A DNA stretch of 64,000 nt from Bifidobacterium sp. ESL0745 (GCF_029433335.1 NZ_JAQTHX010000001.1:1054001-1118000), one strand, 5' to 3'; positions 44,881 to 56,870 are shown, counted from the first letter of the stretch. A program made the numbers and translations. The notes: generated by a model from the sequence alone, not told the origin.

Positions 44881-46713
44881 TTACTTCATTGCCTCGTAGC
44901 GTTCAATCAATGTGTCGACCGCCTGATCGGCAGGAACCTTCACCGCGTTGTCGCCATTGCGATCGCGCACCTCGATGGTGCCGTCGTTGAGGAAGTCGCG
45001 GCCGACCACGGCGACCAGCGGCACGCCGAGCAGCTCGGCATCCTTGAACTTGACACCGGGCGAAACCTTCTTGCGATCGTCGTAGATGACCTCGAGACCT
45101 TTGGCCTCAAGCTCAGAAACCAGCTTTTCGGCACCGTCGAACGCCTCGTCCTTCTTCCCGGTGGCGACCACATGAACCGCGGCAGGCGCGATGTTGACCG
45201 GCCAAGCTAGACCCTTCTCGTCGTGATGAGTCTCGGCGATGCAGGCCATAACGCGCGAAACGCCGATGCCGTAACTGCCCATCCAAACCGGCACGGCCTT
45301 GCCGTTCTGATTCAAAACCTTGAGACCCAGCGCCTCAGAATACTTCAAGCCAAGCTGGAAGACCTGTCCGATTTCCACGCCGCGCTCGAAACTCAGCGGG
45401 CCAGAGCCGTCCGGGCTCATGTCGCCGTCGCGGACCTCGGTCGCCTCTACAGTGCCATCGGCCTTGAAATCGCGGCCATAGACCATATCGAAGGCGTCCA
45501 CTCCGTCCTTGTCGCCACCAGTGACCCATGCGGAACCTTCGACGATATGGGCATCGACCAGATAACGAACCGGGTCCTTGACTGCGGTTCCCTCGACGCG
45601 GGCTTGTGGGCCCAAAACAGATGGTCCGATATAACCCTTGACCAGTTCAGGATGAGCCTTCAAGTCGGCCTCGTTGGCCTCTTCGATCTCGGCGGGCGCA
45701 AACTGCGCTTCGAGGCGCTTCATGTCGATCTGACGGTCGCCTGGCAACGCCACGACGACGACCTCGCGCCACGGCTTGCGATGGTCCTCGTTCTCGTCGT
45801 CGGGCTCGCCGGGATGCTTCACCGCGATGACGACGTTCTTGAGCATATCGGTCTGCGCCCAGGCCCGGCCGTCCTCGCGCGGATACAGCGCGTTGCACTG
45901 GCTGACCATATCGTCGATGGTCTCCGCATCCGGCAGGTCACGCAGGCTCATCGCCGGGGTCTTGGAGCAATCGATGGCCGGAACCTCTGGCGTGGTCAAC
46001 GCTTCGACGTTCCAAGCCTTCCCGCTCGGCGCCTTGGCGAAGGTATCCTCGCCAATGGCCATCGGGGAAAGGAACTCTTGCGATTCGAAACCGCCCATCG
46101 GGCCGGAGACCGCATGCACCATGATATAACCCAGATCGAGACGCTTAAAGATGCGCTCGTAGGCGTCGCGTTCCTCGACATACGCCTTCTTCAGCCCGTC
46201 CTCGTCAATGGTGAACGAATAGCCGTCTTCCATGATAAACTCGCGGCCGCGCACGAGGCCAGCTCGTGGGCGGAACTCGTCGCGGTACTTGGTCTGGATC
46301 TGGTAGAGCGTGACCGGCAGATCCTTATAAGAGGAATACATATCCTTGACGAGCAAGGTGAACATTTCCTCGTGGGTCGGCGCGAGCAGGTAATCGGCCT
46401 CGTGGCGGTCCTTCAAGCGGAAGATGTTTTCGCCGTATTCTTCCCAGCGATGCGTCGCCTCGTACGGTTCCTTCGGCAGCAATGCCGGGAAATGGACTTC
46501 CTGGCCGCCGATGCCGTTCATTTCCTCACGGACCACGGCCTCGATCTTGTTCAAGACGTTGAGACCCAGCGGCAGCCAGGTCCAGATTCCGGGCGCGGCC
46601 TTGCGGATATAGCCGGCTCGCTGGAGCAAACGCGCCGAATCGACGTCGGCGTCGGCGGGGTCCTCACGCAGCGTGCGCAGGAACAGGGTGGACATACGAA
46701 GTGCTTTAGTCAT
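44881..46713 (-). CDS. proS: Prolyl-tRNA synthetase (bacterial type)
   Basis: 610-residue class II synthetase charging tRNA-Pro. Motif 1 region [18 protein letters not shown], motif 2 [26 protein letters not shown] (in pieces) and motif 3 [11 protein letters not shown] are present. An editing (INS) domain lies between motifs 2 and 3, and an anticodon-binding domain ends the protein. I chose the ATG at 46713 ([17 protein letters not shown]); the frame continues upstream without homology. The ribosome-binding site AGAAG is weak. Confidence 0.95.
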   Translation of the reverse strand: MTKALRMSTLFLRTLREDPADADVDSARLLQRAGYIRKAAPGIWTWLPLGLNVLNKIEAVVREEMNGIGGQEVHFPALLPKEPYEATHRWEEYGENIFRLKDRHEADYLLAPTHEEMFTLLVKDMYSSYKDLPVTLYQIQTKYRDEFRPRAGLVRGREFIMEDGYSFTIDEDGLKKAYVEERDAYERIFKRLDLGYIMVHAVSGPMGGFESQEFLSPMAIGEDTFAKAPSGKAWNVEALTTPEVPAIDCSKTPAMSLRDLPDAETIDDMVSQCNALYPREDGRAWAQTDMLKNVVIAVKHPGEPDDENEDHRKPWREVVVVALPGDRQIDMKRLEAQFAPAEIEEANEADLKAHPELVKGYIGPSVLGPQARVEGTAVKDPVRYLVDAHIVEGSAWVTGGDKDGVDAFDMVYGRDFKADGTVEATEVRDGDMSPDGSGPLSFERGVEIGQVFQLGLKYSEALGLKVLNQNGKAVPVWMGSYGIGVSRVMACIAETHHDEKGLAWPVNIAPAAVHVVATGKKDEAFDGAEKLVSELEAKGLEVIYDDRKKVSPGVKFKDAELLGVPLVAVVGRDFLNDGTIEVRDRNGDNAVKVPADQAVDTLIERYEAMK

Positions 46714-46967
46714 GACTTCTAAATTATTCGCGCGAGCCGACATTGGCGACGCTACAAATAACAGTGAATATGCGCGCAAAGCCCCCAGAGTATGTTGATT
46801 GCGGCCATCACCGCTACCGTCTCCCGCCAATCATGACTTTGCGCCGCTGCCGGCAATCTCAACATATCGATACCCCTCATATCGAAACGGCACGACACGT
46901 TTGGCAGAAAGGTTTCAGGACGAATAAGCAATACATGGCCTGACGGCATTCCGACAAATGAATCCAC

Positions 46968-48380
46968 TCAGAATAGTTCGTCCTGTGCGAATTCGTCGGT
47001 GTCGTCAGCAAGCTGGCCGGTGGCCTGTTTGGTGAAGGCATCACGACCCTCTGACTCGAGACGGGCGCAGGCGGCCTTGGAATTGTCGCGCAGTTGACCA
47101 TCGAGGAGGACGGCATCGGACGAGACCATGAAGGCGCGTTCACTGATGTCGTCAAGGTAAAGGCCGTCGAGGTTTTCAACACGAGAAAGCGCTACGTAGC
47201 CCATACCTGGCGCAAACGTACGGCGCAGGTTCATCACGGCGCGATCGAGCGTCATGCCCTGCGATTTATGAATGGTGATGGCCCAAGCACAACGCAACGG
47301 CACCTGTTTGACGCTGGCCAGCACAGTTTCGCCGTCCATCATGTCCCACGAAGCCGGCTTCATAATAACCGTATTACCATTTTCAAAGGCGACAATCGGC
47401 CAACCGCCTTTGGCCTCAGAAACGAAGCCCTCTACCGTGCCGATGGAACCATTGACATACTGGTGGTCGGCGTCATTGCGCAATGCCATCACCGCGGCTC
47501 CGGTTTTCAGCTCCAGTGTTTCCGGAGCAAGCATGTTTTTCTTAAGCCGCTTGACCAGCTCGGCGGAACCGGCGGATTCGGCAACGTATTCGTGCGTCTC
47601 GTCGTGGATCTGCGAAAGCCGCAGGTCATTCAACGTGTCGGCCTGTTTATTGACCGGGAAAAGATGGACGGCCACTTCCCCGGCTTCCGGGGCCTTGCCC
47701 AGGCGCCCGGCGAGCACGTCGTGGTCTTCCTGCGTGACGTCGCCTTCGCGGATATCGGTGAGCACGGTAAGCAATTGGCCGTCATCCTGACGGTGCTGCT
47801 CGGTAAGATAGCAGATCACAGGATTGAGTTCGTCCCAGACCAGCGATTCGGTGACGAAACCGTCGGCATCTTTGCCGGCATCGGCATAACGCTGACGTGA
47901 CATCAAAAATTCTGGACTCGGTGCCATATCATCGCGACGGAACGATTTCTTGACCGGCGGCAACTGGAAAAAGTCGCCGGAAAGCACAACCTGCAACCCG
48001 CCGAACGGCTCAGGGCTGTGCCGCAACGTGCGGCAGACGTCGTCGACCATGTCGAACAGCCACGCCGGCAGCATCGAAACCTCATCGATGACGAGGATGT
48101 CTGCGGATTCGATCTTGCGCTTGCGACGCGAACGGATCTGTTTCAACAAAGCCGGGGTCATGACCTGCGAGACGCCGACACCACTCCAGGAATGGATGGT
48201 CTGTCCGTTGATATGCGTGGCCGCGATGCCGGTGGAAGCGGTGACGGCGACGGAGGCACCTCTGGCACGGGCAGAACGGATGAACTCGTTCAAGACGTAG
48301 GTCTTGCCGGCACCGGGGGCACCGGTGATGAACGCGTTCGCCCCTGCGTCAAGAATCGTCAGCACCTCTGCTTGCTTCAT
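46968..48380 (-). CDS. Pif1/RecD-like superfamily 1 helicase
   Basis: 470-residue helicase of the bacterial Pif1 group. Walker A GAPGAGKTYVLNEF, motif Ia VTASTGIAATHINGQTIHSWSG, Walker B LVIDEVSMLPAWLFD, motif III VVLSGDFFQLPPVKK and the C-terminal TIHKSQGMTLDRAV and GMGYVALSRVENLDGL are all present. Pif1 proteins unwind G-quadruplex and replication-fork structures. GAAGGAG precedes the ATG at 48380. Repeat locus C separates it from orn. Confidence 0.92.
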   Translation of the reverse strand: MKQAEVLTILDAGANAFITGAPGAGKTYVLNEFIRSARARGASVAVTASTGIAATHINGQTIHSWSGVGVSQVMTPALLKQIRSRRKRKIESADILVIDEVSMLPAWLFDMVDDVCRTLRHSPEPFGGLQVVLSGDFFQLPPVKKSFRRDDMAPSPEFLMSRQRYADAGKDADGFVTESLVWDELNPVICYLTEQHRQDDGQLLTVLTDIREGDVTQEDHDVLAGRLGKAPEAGEVAVHLFPVNKQADTLNDLRLSQIHDETHEYVAESAGSAELVKRLKKNMLAPETLELKTGAAVMALRNDADHQYVNGSIGTVEGFVSEAKGGWPIVAFENGNTVIMKPASWDMMDGETVLASVKQVPLRCAWAITIHKSQGMTLDRAVMNLRRTFAPGMGYVALSRVENLDGLYLDDISERAFMVSSDAVLLDGQLRDNSKAACARLESEGRDAFTKQATGQLADDTDEFAQDELF

Positions 48381-48419
48381 ACCGTTTCTCCTTCGCTTTC
48401 GTCAGCTGTATCGATTCGA

Positions 48420-48546
48420 TGCGACCAAAAGCATCCTATAGCGTGCTTTTCGTCGCGTTGAGATTTTCACTGCGACGAAAAGCACAAAAATCGACAGAAA
48501 AACGTGCTTTTGATCGCATCATCTACTTTGCTGCGACGAAAAGCAC
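48420..48546. repeat. Repeat locus C: GCGAC-AAAAGCAC motif, five copies
   Basis: Five half-sites alternate in orientation: TGCGACCAAAAGCA (48420-48433), GTGCTTTTCGTCGC (48443-48456), TGCGACGAAAAGCAC (48471-48485), GTGCTTTTGATCGCA (48504-48518) and TGCGACGAAAAGCAC (48532-48546). Forward copies start 51 and 61 bases apart. The motif is the same as at 14961-15099. It lies between orn and the Pif1-like gene on the same strand. Confidence 0.85.
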
Positions 48547-48562
48547 GCCTCCGTTCCGTAAC

Positions 48563-49213
48563 CTACTTGTTGAGCAGACTTGTGGACTCGATGTCGGCCT
48601 CAATCTTCTTGGACTGTGCCTCATCCGGGCCAGGGATCGGCGCCATAAAGGCCTCACGATAGTAGCGCAGCTCGTCAAGCGACTCGATGATGTCGGCGAG
48701 CGCACGATGGCCACCATTCTTGGGCGGACGATTCATGTAGACCGCCGGATACCAGCGACGCGCCAGCTCCTTGATGGTGCTCACGTCAATGCTGCGGTAA
48801 TGCAGATGGCTCATGAAATGAGGCATATAATGATCAAGGAATTTCTTGTCACTGCCGATGGTGTTGCCAGCAAGCAATGGCTTGACCCCGTCGGGAGTGA
48901 AGCGGGCGACGTACTCGGTAACTTTCTTTTCGGCATCGGCCAGGCTCAGACCAGTCTCCCACTCATTGATCAGGCCAGAACGGGTGTGCATCGCACGTAC
49001 GAAGTCGCCCATGTGGTCAACAGCCTTTTGCGACGGCTTGATGACATAGTCCACGCCTTTGTCAAGCACTTTCAGATTGAAGTCAGTCGGCACCACGGAG
49101 ACCTCGACGAGCTCATCGCCGCCGAAGATATCGAGGCCGGTCATCTCGCAATCGATCCAAATCAGGCGCGAATCCTCCGCCGAATACGTTTCGTCATCCT
49201 GAGCATTCACCAT
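48563..49213 (-). CDS. orn: Oligoribonuclease
   Basis: 216-residue DEDDh 3'-5' exonuclease degrading two- to five-base RNA, including linearised cyclic di-nucleotides. Motif [11 protein letters not shown], motif [17 protein letters not shown], and the His and Asp of motif III in [23 protein letters not shown] precedes the ATG at 49213. Usual length is about 180-215. Confidence 0.96.
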   Translation of the reverse strand: MVNAQDDETYSAEDSRLIWIDCEMTGLDIFGGDELVEVSVVPTDFNLKVLDKGVDYVIKPSQKAVDHMGDFVRAMHTRSGLINEWETGLSLADAEKKVTEYVARFTPDGVKPLLAGNTIGSDKKFLDHYMPHFMSHLHYRSIDVSTIKELARRWYPAVYMNRPPKNGGHRALADIIESLDELRYYREAFMAPIPGPDEAQSKKIEADIESTSLLNK

Positions 49214-49295
49214 AATAATTACCCTTTCGCTGCCAACAACAGAACTCTATACACTATCTCACGCGTGTGACTGGATATCTAATCAGTTGATTTGC

Positions 49296-49403
49296 TGACT
49301 GACGTGGCGGGGTCGGAGTATACAACGCTCGACACGCTCCGGGCCGCTCAGGCCAAGTCTTTACGGTCAAGCATCGCATATCCCAGCCCCGCCACGTCAG
49401 TCA
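49296..49403. repeat. Structured repeat element 2 (shares core with element at 35638-35811)
   Basis: Perfect 17-base outer stem 49296-49312 / 49387-49403 (TGACTGACGTGGCGGGG and its complement) continues inwards as an imperfect stem ending near GTATACAACGCT and AGCATCGCATATCCC. An inner hairpin GGCC-GCTCA-GGCC is at 49342-49354. The 3' half GGCCAAGTCTTTACGG... (49351-49384) matches element 1 almost base for base. It lies between guaB and orn and may end the guaB transcript. Confidence 0.75.
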
Positions 49404-49439
49404 CATGTCACGAAGACCAAGATTATAAAATAATAAATA

Positions 49440-51038
<1,599 letters not shown>

Positions 51039-52187
51039 TTACCGGTGCTTTCGGGAATGTCGCGCGTTGCGCACACCCGGGTCCTCTTCTTTCTGTATCT
51101 CAAGCCAACGGCGCATCAGGTACGGCGAGAGTGTCAGAATCGTCAGGATCACCGCCGAAATGAGCATGCCAATGGCCACGTATTGCCATTTGAAGAAGAG
51201 AATCATGATGGAACCGAAAGAAATCAATGCCGCCCATCCCCATAGGATCAGCACCGCCCCCTGCACAGTGTGGCCGATGCGCAGCATACGGTGATGCAGG
51301 TGCATACGATCGGGGTGCATCGGCGACTGGCCTTTGCTCAGGCGCCGGATGATGGCCAGGCACATGTCGAGCACCGGCAGGAAAAGCACGAGAATCGGCA
51401 GCAATATCGGCATGAACGCAGGCAGGTAGAGACTGGTATGCACCGAGGCCGGGTCGAGATGGCCGGTCATGATGATCGAGGCGCAGGTAATCATATAGCC
51501 CAGCAGCATCGAACCGGAATCCCCCATAAACAGCTTGGCGGGATGCCAGTTATGCAGCAAAAATCCTACGCAAATGCCGACCAAAGCGACATCAAGCAAC
51601 GTCGCCATCGAAGCGTAGCTCGGTGTGGAGCGCGCGATGACGTAAGAATAGACGGCGAACGCGATGCCGCCAATTGCGACAATGCCTGAAGCGAGGCCGT
51701 CGAGCCCGTCGACGAAATTGACCGCGTTGATCGATGCCACAATCAGAAAAGCAGTAATCGCCATGGAAATGCTTGGCGAAGCCGTCACCAAAGAACCAAA
51801 TGGCAGGAAGATGATCTGTACACCGCCCCACGCCACGAACACGGAAATCAGGAGTTGCCCGGCCAGTTTGAGCATCCAGTCAAGATCCCACAAGTCATCG
51901 GCCACACCCAACAGGCAAATCAGCACAGCGCCTGCGAGCACGACCCACGCCTGATTCGAGCCGACAAAAAGGCCTGATATGAACGGCATCTTGCTGGCGA
52001 ATACTATCGCCACCGCGAGGCCTATCAGCATCGCCAATCCGCCCATGCGCGGAGTGGGCACCGTATGCACATCGCGTGCACGGACTTCCCCCACCGCACC
52101 GATCTCGATGGCGATATGACGAATCAAGGGGGTGACCAACCATGTGGCCCCTCCTGCAATCGCGGCGATGAACAGGTAGACTCTCAC
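51039..52187 (-). CDS. Undecaprenyl-phosphate sugar-1-phosphate transferase (WecA/TagO/MraY-like)
   Basis: 382-residue integral membrane enzyme of the polyprenyl-phosphate N-acetylhexosamine-1-phosphate transferase family, starting cell-wall polysaccharide synthesis on the lipid carrier. Motifs: VPTPRMGGLAML, DDLWDLDW, NFVDGLDGLASG and the HLHHRMLRIGH motif typical of the WecA/TagO branch. It starts with a GTG at 52187 that overlaps the sua5 stop (GTGA). Not MraY itself, which lacks the HLHH pattern. Confidence 0.92.
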   Translation of the reverse strand: MRVYLFIAAIAGGATWLVTPLIRHIAIEIGAVGEVRARDVHTVPTPRMGGLAMLIGLAVAIVFASKMPFISGLFVGSNQAWVVLAGAVLICLLGVADDLWDLDWMLKLAGQLLISVFVAWGGVQIIFLPFGSLVTASPSISMAITAFLIVASINAVNFVDGLDGLASGIVAIGGIAFAVYSYVIARSTPSYASMATLLDVALVGICVGFLLHNWHPAKLFMGDSGSMLLGYMITCASIIMTGHLDPASVHTSLYLPAFMPILLPILVLFLPVLDMCLAIIRRLSKGQSPMHPDRMHLHHRMLRIGHTVQGAVLILWGWAALISFGSIMILFFKWQYVAIGMLISAVILTILTLSPYLMRRWLEIQKEEDPGVRNARHSRKHR

Positions 52188-52846
52188 GCGTTCAGACTCC
52201 CGCCTTCGGCGTCCATCAGCGCACTGCGTACCTGCGCCTCGCTGATGACGCCCTCGCGCACAATCGAAATGCCGTCGCGCTCGTTCGCGTCGGCGGCCAC
52301 GACGGTACTCGCGACGTGGCTCACCGTCGGCCCTCCGTCGAGATAGAGATCGATATCGTCGCCAAGCGCCTCGACCGCTTCCTCCACCGTCTGTGGGCTT
52401 TCCCCGCCACTGCGGTTCGCGCTCGAGCAGGCCAGAGGTCCGGTGGCACGCAAAGTTCTGAGGCAGGCTTCAGAATCCGGTACACGTACGGCCTGGGTTT
52501 TGCTGCCGTTCATTTCCTTGCGCAACGTGACCAATTTCGAGCCGGCTTCAGCCACGGCAATCGGCGAAAACGGGCCAGGCAGAAATGCCTTGGCAAGACG
52601 GTCAAGCGGAACCGGAAGATAAAGACCAAGTCCGTCCAGGTTATCAACCGACGAAAGCAGCACCTGCAGCGCTTTGCTGCGCGGACGACGCTTTGCCTCG
52701 TAGATTCGGCTTACCGCTTCGGTGTTGAACGGGCTGGCGGCGACACCATAGACCGTGTCGGTCGGCAATACGACCAATCCGCCGTCTTTGACAATCCTCG
52801 TCGCCATCGCCAAAGATTCGTCATCGATTGCCCGTACGTCGCTCAT
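52184..52846 (-). CDS. L-threonylcarbamoyladenylate synthase (Sua5/YrdC/YciO)
   Basis: 220-residue YrdC-domain enzyme making threonylcarbamoyl-AMP for the t6A modification of ANN-decoding tRNAs. Motifs: VLPTDTVYGVAASPF, the KRRPRSKALQVL lysine/arginine cluster, and SSANRSGGESPQT. It is coupled to the downstream WecA-like gene by a four-base overlap. The prmC-sua5 linkage is standard in actinobacteria, here interrupted by a plus-strand acetyltransferase gene. Confidence 0.93.
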   Translation of the reverse strand: MSDVRAIDDESLAMATRIVKDGGLVVLPTDTVYGVAASPFNTEAVSRIYEAKRRPRSKALQVLLSSVDNLDGLGLYLPVPLDRLAKAFLPGPFSPIAVAEAGSKLVTLRKEMNGSKTQAVRVPDSEACLRTLRATGPLACSSANRSGGESPQTVEEAVEALGDDIDLYLDGGPTVSHVASTVVAADANERDGISIVREGVISEAQVRSALMDAEGGSLNA

Positions 52847-52999
52847 ATTGCCTCCAACACAAAATTATGTCTTAATTGCATCATTGCACCCCGACTTCAC
52901 ACGGGCAGTATCACGATTCGATACTGATACATCGATATAATCAAAACGTACATCGGGACTTACAAATCCCGAGCCAATAACGACAAAGGAATCATCACG

Positions 53000-53653
53000 A
53001 TGTCTGTACCACCAGTCGAACTACGTACCCCTCGCAAATCGGAACATGAAGAAATGCTCGCCGGCAAGCTGCACAATGCCGCGGATCCGGAGCTTGAGCG
53101 TCTACGCAACAAGGCCGCCGACCTGTGCGAGCAGTTCAACAGCACCCCGCACAACGACAGGAAGACACGTGAGGCTATCCTCGACGAGCTGCTGCCCAAC
53201 CGTGGCGAAGGCGTCGAGATCGTCGGCAATATCGCTTTTGATTATGGTATCCATACCACCATCGGCAACGGGGTGTTCATCAACTTCAACTTCACCGTGC
53301 TCGATACGAATTACGTCACCATCGGTGACAACGTGCTTTTCGGCCCGAACGTCTCCCTGCTCCCTCCCATGCATCCGTTGCGTTGGCAGGATCGAAATCT
53401 GCGGTTCACCCAAGACGGTGAAGGCTATAACTATGAGTATTCTAAACCGATAACCATCGGCAAAAACTGCTGGTTCGGCGGCAATGTGACTGTGCTGGGC
53501 GGAGTACGCATCGGCGAAGGCTCGGTCATCGGCGCCGGTGCCGTGGTCACCCACGATATTCCGGCAAACAGCGTGGCCGTGGGCAATTCGGCGCGAGTCA
53601 TCCGTACCATTACCGATAACGACGCGGCGGCGAATCAGGATTACGCGAAGTGA
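53000..53653 (+). CDS. Sugar O-acetyltransferase (Maa/LacA-like)
   Basis: 217-residue hexapeptide-repeat acetyltransferase. The N-terminal Mac domain (EHEEMLAGKLHNAADPEL) is followed by left-handed helix repeats (IGNGVFINFNFTVLD, IGKNCWFGGNVTVLGG, IGAGAVVTHDIP). The catalytic His is in LLPPMHPLRW, inside the loop region. It acetylates a sugar such as maltose or galactoside with acetyl-CoA. AAAGGA precedes the ATG. It sits as a lone plus-strand gene between sua5 and prmC, possibly inserted there. Confidence 0.93.
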   Translation: MSVPPVELRTPRKSEHEEMLAGKLHNAADPELERLRNKAADLCEQFNSTPHNDRKTREAILDELLPNRGEGVEIVGNIAFDYGIHTTIGNGVFINFNFTVLDTNYVTIGDNVLFGPNVSLLPPMHPLRWQDRNLRFTQDGEGYNYEYSKPITIGKNCWFGGNVTVLGGVRIGEGSVIGAGAVVTHDIPANSVAVGNSARVIRTITDNDAAANQDYAK

Positions 53654-53661
53654 ATCGTGTA

Positions 53662-53701
53662 CAAGGCCGCGGATAAGTGTTCTGATGCCTCTGCGGCCTT
53701 G
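53662..53701 (+). terminator. Terminator of the acetyltransferase gene
   Basis: CAAGGCCGC (53662-53670) and GCGGCCTTG (53693-53701) pair perfectly, followed by CTTATTGTTAT, eight bases after the stop. Confidence 0.8.
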
Positions 53702-53803
53702 CTTATTGTTATACATTTAAAATATTCGCTTGTGCCCCAATACCGAGCACGACAACGGCCGAAGCGCGATGGATGGATCTCGCCGACCAACCAAATGCCG
53801 CCG

Positions 53804-54868
53804 TTATTCTTTGATGGCAAAGAGGTAGCGGGGCCGGCCGGTGAGATCATCGCCGGTATGTGCCGCGCGGAACCCATGGGTCCTGGCAAAGTCAGTCAGC
53901 AGTTGAGCTTGCGAAATGTCGTGTTCCATCACCAACGCCCCACCGCTGCGAAGCAGTTTTGCCGCACGTAGAATAATGCGCTCTGGAATGTAGGTGCCGT
54001 CTGACGAACCGCCATAAAGTGCCGTTTTCGGATCATAATCACGTACTTCAGGTTGTTCGGGAATCTCAGCAAGCGGCACGTAAGGTGGGTTGGTGACTAC
54101 GGCGTCGATGGTGCCGTCCAGCGATGCCAGCGTCATCGCGCTCGTCGCGTCGGCGTGGGACAAATGATAGTTGTAACCGGCCATCGAATGATCCTTGAAC
54201 ACCTTGGCTTCGTTGCGTTTCGTCCATTCCAGGGCTTCCATGGAACTTTCGACGGCCCAGACCTCGCTGCCCGGCACTTCGGTGACCAGCGCCAGGCCGA
54301 TTGCGCCGCTGCCGGCGCACAAATCGACCAGGCGGCTGGGTTTGATGGCTTCGCGTGTCAGCCAGTCGATGGCCGCCTGCACCACGGTTTCGGTTTCCGG
54401 ACGTGGGATGAAAACACCTGGTCCGACCTGAAGATCCAAGTAACGGAAAGGCGCATGGCCGACGATATATTGCAAGGGTTCACGCTGCTTGCGTCTGGCG
54501 ACCATCACGGCAAAACGACGAATCGCAGCGTCATCGGCGTCGGAACCGCCATCATCGCTGGCACCGCCTGGATTTGAGACAGTCTCATCTGATTCTACTG
54601 ACACGGAACCTTGCCCCGACATACGTTCGGCATCATGCTCATCATCAATACGATGAACATCAACCCCGTCGGCGGGATCGTCTTTTATCACACTGTGCAA
54701 CGGCGTATCCAGCAATGCCGATTTTTCGACCTCAGCAGGCGTGACCCCAAACGCCTCGGCAAGCAGCAGTTTCGCATCGTTTCGCGGAGTGTCGACACCA
54801 GCCGCCTTGAGCCATTCCACCGCCTGCCGCAAAATCTTGGAAGTCGAACGCGCCACGTTTCCCGCCAT
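53804..54868 (-). CDS. prmC: Peptide chain release factor N5-glutamine methyltransferase
   Basis: 354 residues. It methylates the Gln of the GGQ motif in release factors (prfA is directly upstream). The N-terminal helical domain is split from the methyltransferase fold by a D/S/G-rich acidic insert (about residues 57-115). Then come PRPETE, the SAM loop VDLCAGSGAIGLAL and the signature TNPPYVPLAE. The ATG at 54868 lies 16 bases after the prfA stop; an upstream in-frame start would overlap prfA. Confidence 0.94.
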   Translation of the reverse strand: MAGNVARSTSKILRQAVEWLKAAGVDTPRNDAKLLLAEAFGVTPAEVEKSALLDTPLHSVIKDDPADGVDVHRIDDEHDAERMSGQGSVSVESDETVSNPGGASDDGGSDADDAAIRRFAVMVARRKQREPLQYIVGHAPFRYLDLQVGPGVFIPRPETETVVQAAIDWLTREAIKPSRLVDLCAGSGAIGLALVTEVPGSEVWAVESSMEALEWTKRNEAKVFKDHSMAGYNYHLSHADATSAMTLASLDGTIDAVVTNPPYVPLAEIPEQPEVRDYDPKTALYGGSSDGTYIPERIILRAAKLLRSGGALVMEHDISQAQLLTDFARTHGFRAAHTGDDLTGRPRYLFAIKE

Positions 54869-54884
54869 TGTCTGAATCCCGAGC

Positions 54885-55973
54885 TCAGTCCGTCTTGGCC
54901 AGACGCGCGGCCTCATCGGCCTGGATATCGCTGTCGATAACGGCCTGCAGGTCGCCGTCGAGCACCTGGTCGAGATTGTAGGCCTTGTAGTTGGTGCGGT
55001 GGTCGACGATGCGGTTCTCGGGGAAATTGTAGGTGCGGATGCGTTCGGAACGATCGAGCGAACGCACCTGCGAATGACGCATATCCGCCGCCTCCTCCGC
55101 TTCCTTTTCGTGCTTCATCGCCAGCAGGCGGGATTTGAGGACCCGCAGAGCCGCCGCACGGTTCTGAATCTGCGACTTCTCGTCCTGCATGCTCACCACG
55201 ATGCCAGTGGGAATATGGGTCATACGCACCGCGGAATAGGTGGTGTTCACGGACTGTCCGCCGGGGCCCGAACTCATGAAGATGTCGATTTTAAGGTCTT
55301 TGGGATCAATCTCGATCTCGTCGTCGTCCTCATCGGCTTCCGGAAAGACGATGACGCCGGCCGCCGAGGTCTGGATACGGCCCTGCGATTCAGTGACGGG
55401 GATACGCTGCACACGATGCACGCCGCCCTCATATTTGAGGCTTGCCCACACCCCGTCCTCGGGTGCCGGATTGCCCTTGGCCCGGATGGCGACCTGCACG
55501 TCCTTGACGCCGCCGAGTTCCGTAGAGTTCTCGCTTTGGATGGTGGTGGTCCAGCCGCGTTTTTCGGCATAACGCGTGTACATGCGCAGCAGATCGCCGG
55601 CGAACAGCGCCGCTTCTTCCCCACCGGTGCCGGCCTTGATCTCCATGATCGTGTCGCGCACGTCGTCGGGGTCGCGCGGAATCAGCGCACTGCGCAGCTT
55701 TTCCTCGGTAGGCGCCACCAACGCTTCGAGCCGTTTGGCTTCTTCGGCGAAGTCGGCGTCCTCGCCGGCCATTTCCTTAGCGGCATCGGCGTCATCGCGA
55801 GCGTGCTGCCAGGCACGATAGGCGTCGACGATGCTGCCAAGTTGGGCATGGCGACGCCCCAGCTTGCGAATCGCCTTCGGGTCGGAGGCGACCTCGGGCT
55901 GGCTCATCTGCCGCTCGATGTCCTGATACTCCTCCAACGCGCTTTGCGCCGCCGGGAATTGCTCATCTGCCAT
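54885..55973 (-). CDS. prfA: Peptide chain release factor 1
   Basis: 362-residue RF1 recognising UAA and UAG. GGQ is in [16 protein letters not shown], and the RF1-type codon-reading PVT is in [16 protein letters not shown] chose the ATG at 55973 (AAGGA upstream); the frame runs on without homology. It is followed by its modifying enzyme gene prmC. Confidence 0.96.
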   Translation of the reverse strand: MADEQFPAAQSALEEYQDIERQMSQPEVASDPKAIRKLGRRHAQLGSIVDAYRAWQHARDDADAAKEMAGEDADFAEEAKRLEALVAPTEEKLRSALIPRDPDDVRDTIMEIKAGTGGEEAALFAGDLLRMYTRYAEKRGWTTTIQSENSTELGGVKDVQVAIRAKGNPAPEDGVWASLKYEGGVHRVQRIPVTESQGRIQTSAAGVIVFPEADEDDDEIEIDPKDLKIDIFMSSGPGGQSVNTTYSAVRMTHIPTGIVVSMQDEKSQIQNRAAALRVLKSRLLAMKHEKEAEEAADMRHSQVRSLDRSERIRTYNFPENRIVDHRTNYKAYNLDQVLDGDLQAVIDSDIQADEAARLAKTD

Positions 55974-56043
55974 GCAAAAGTCCTTTTTATAAAATATTGA
56001 AAAATTATTAATAATCGAAATCCCGGAAATTGGGTATGAAAAA

Positions 56044-56090
56044 CGCCAGCCCGGATTCGGATCCGCAGACCCGAACCAGCGAGGCTGGCG
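56044..56090 (-). terminator. Terminator or attenuator between rpmE and prfA
   Basis: CGCCAGCC (56044-56051) pairs with GGCTGGCG (56083-56090) and a T5 run follows on the minus strand, ten bases after the rpmE stop. Confidence 0.8.
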
Positions 56091-56100
56091 AATAAGAATG

Positions 56101-56313
56101 CTACTTGGTTTTCTTGCCGTAGCGCTTCTCGAAGCGGGCGACACGGCCGCCGGTATCGAGAATCTTCTGCTTGCCCGTGTAGAACGGGTGGCAGTTCGCG
56201 CATACATCAACCGTCATGTGATCGCCCTTGGCGGTGCTGCGCGTGACGAAAGTATTGCCGCAAGAGCAGGTAACCTGCACTGGGTGATAATCGGGATGAA
56301 TACCCTGCTTCAT
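56101..56313 (-). CDS. rpmE: 50S ribosomal protein L31
   Basis: 70 residues, zinc-binding (C+) form with CSCG near residue 16 and [13 protein letters not shown] near residue 37. AGGAG precedes the ATG at 56313; the longer frame upstream is not credible. Encoded just before prfA and prmC, as in many actinobacteria. Confidence 0.96.
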   Translation of the reverse strand: MKQGIHPDYHPVQVTCSCGNTFVTRSTAKGDHMTVDVCANCHPFYTGKQKILDTGGRVARFEKRYGKKTK

Positions 56314-56630
56314 AATGTCTCCTAAGGAATTCAGGTGACCCGGGTCGCCTAACCCCAATGGCCAGACGTGAACCGGAACGTTGATATTCTATCAGCGAGC
56401 GTTGACTTGACCCTCCTTCAATCCGCCGAAATGGCCGGTATCTCACGAGCGGTTTGAGCCAACAGCACGCTCAGGCAATACAACAGATTACATTGCCGAA
56501 TCGTCCCGACTTCATCTTTCGGCTGATTGCCTGTGAGCCTATTTCTCCAAGATCGGAATGACGATAACCATCCACCGTCGCAATCTCTTGATAATTTGCT
56601 GGTATCAACATTTATGCAAAGGAGCCAGCA
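56314..56630. other. Intergenic region, nothing recognised
   Basis: Divergent promoter space between rpmE and a small plus-strand gene. I see no gene, repeat or clear structure. Confidence 0.5.
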
Positions 56631-56870
56631 ATGACCGATATGCTGTATTTTGAAACCCACGGCAAAACCCACACGGTGTACCTTTCCGGCCATGAACGCG
56701 CCTTGGAAATCGAAGCTGATATTATGGCCAACCCCTCCGGTATCTTCCCTATTGAGATCGTCTTCGGCAAAAAGACATACACCGTTTACATCAATCCCAA
56801 GGACTGGAGCTATTGGCAATTCATGGAAGCAAAGGGCGGATTCAATGTCAAGACCCAGCCGAGTTTCTGA
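56631..56870 (+). CDS. Small conserved-looking hypothetical protein
   Basis: 79 residues, soluble, compact alpha/beta composition with no hydrophobic helix. AAAGGAG lies six bases before the ATG, and codon use matches the chromosome. I do not recognise a family. It lies immediately before the tRNA gene, which is on the other strand. Confidence 0.65.
   Translation: MTDMLYFETHGKTHTVYLSGHERALEIEADIMANPSGIFPIEIVFGKKTYTVYINPKDWSYWQFMEAKGGFNVKTQPSF

Noticed and set aside
44881..46722. Long plus-strand frames over proS
   Set aside because: Antisense shadow of a complete prolyl-tRNA synthetase.
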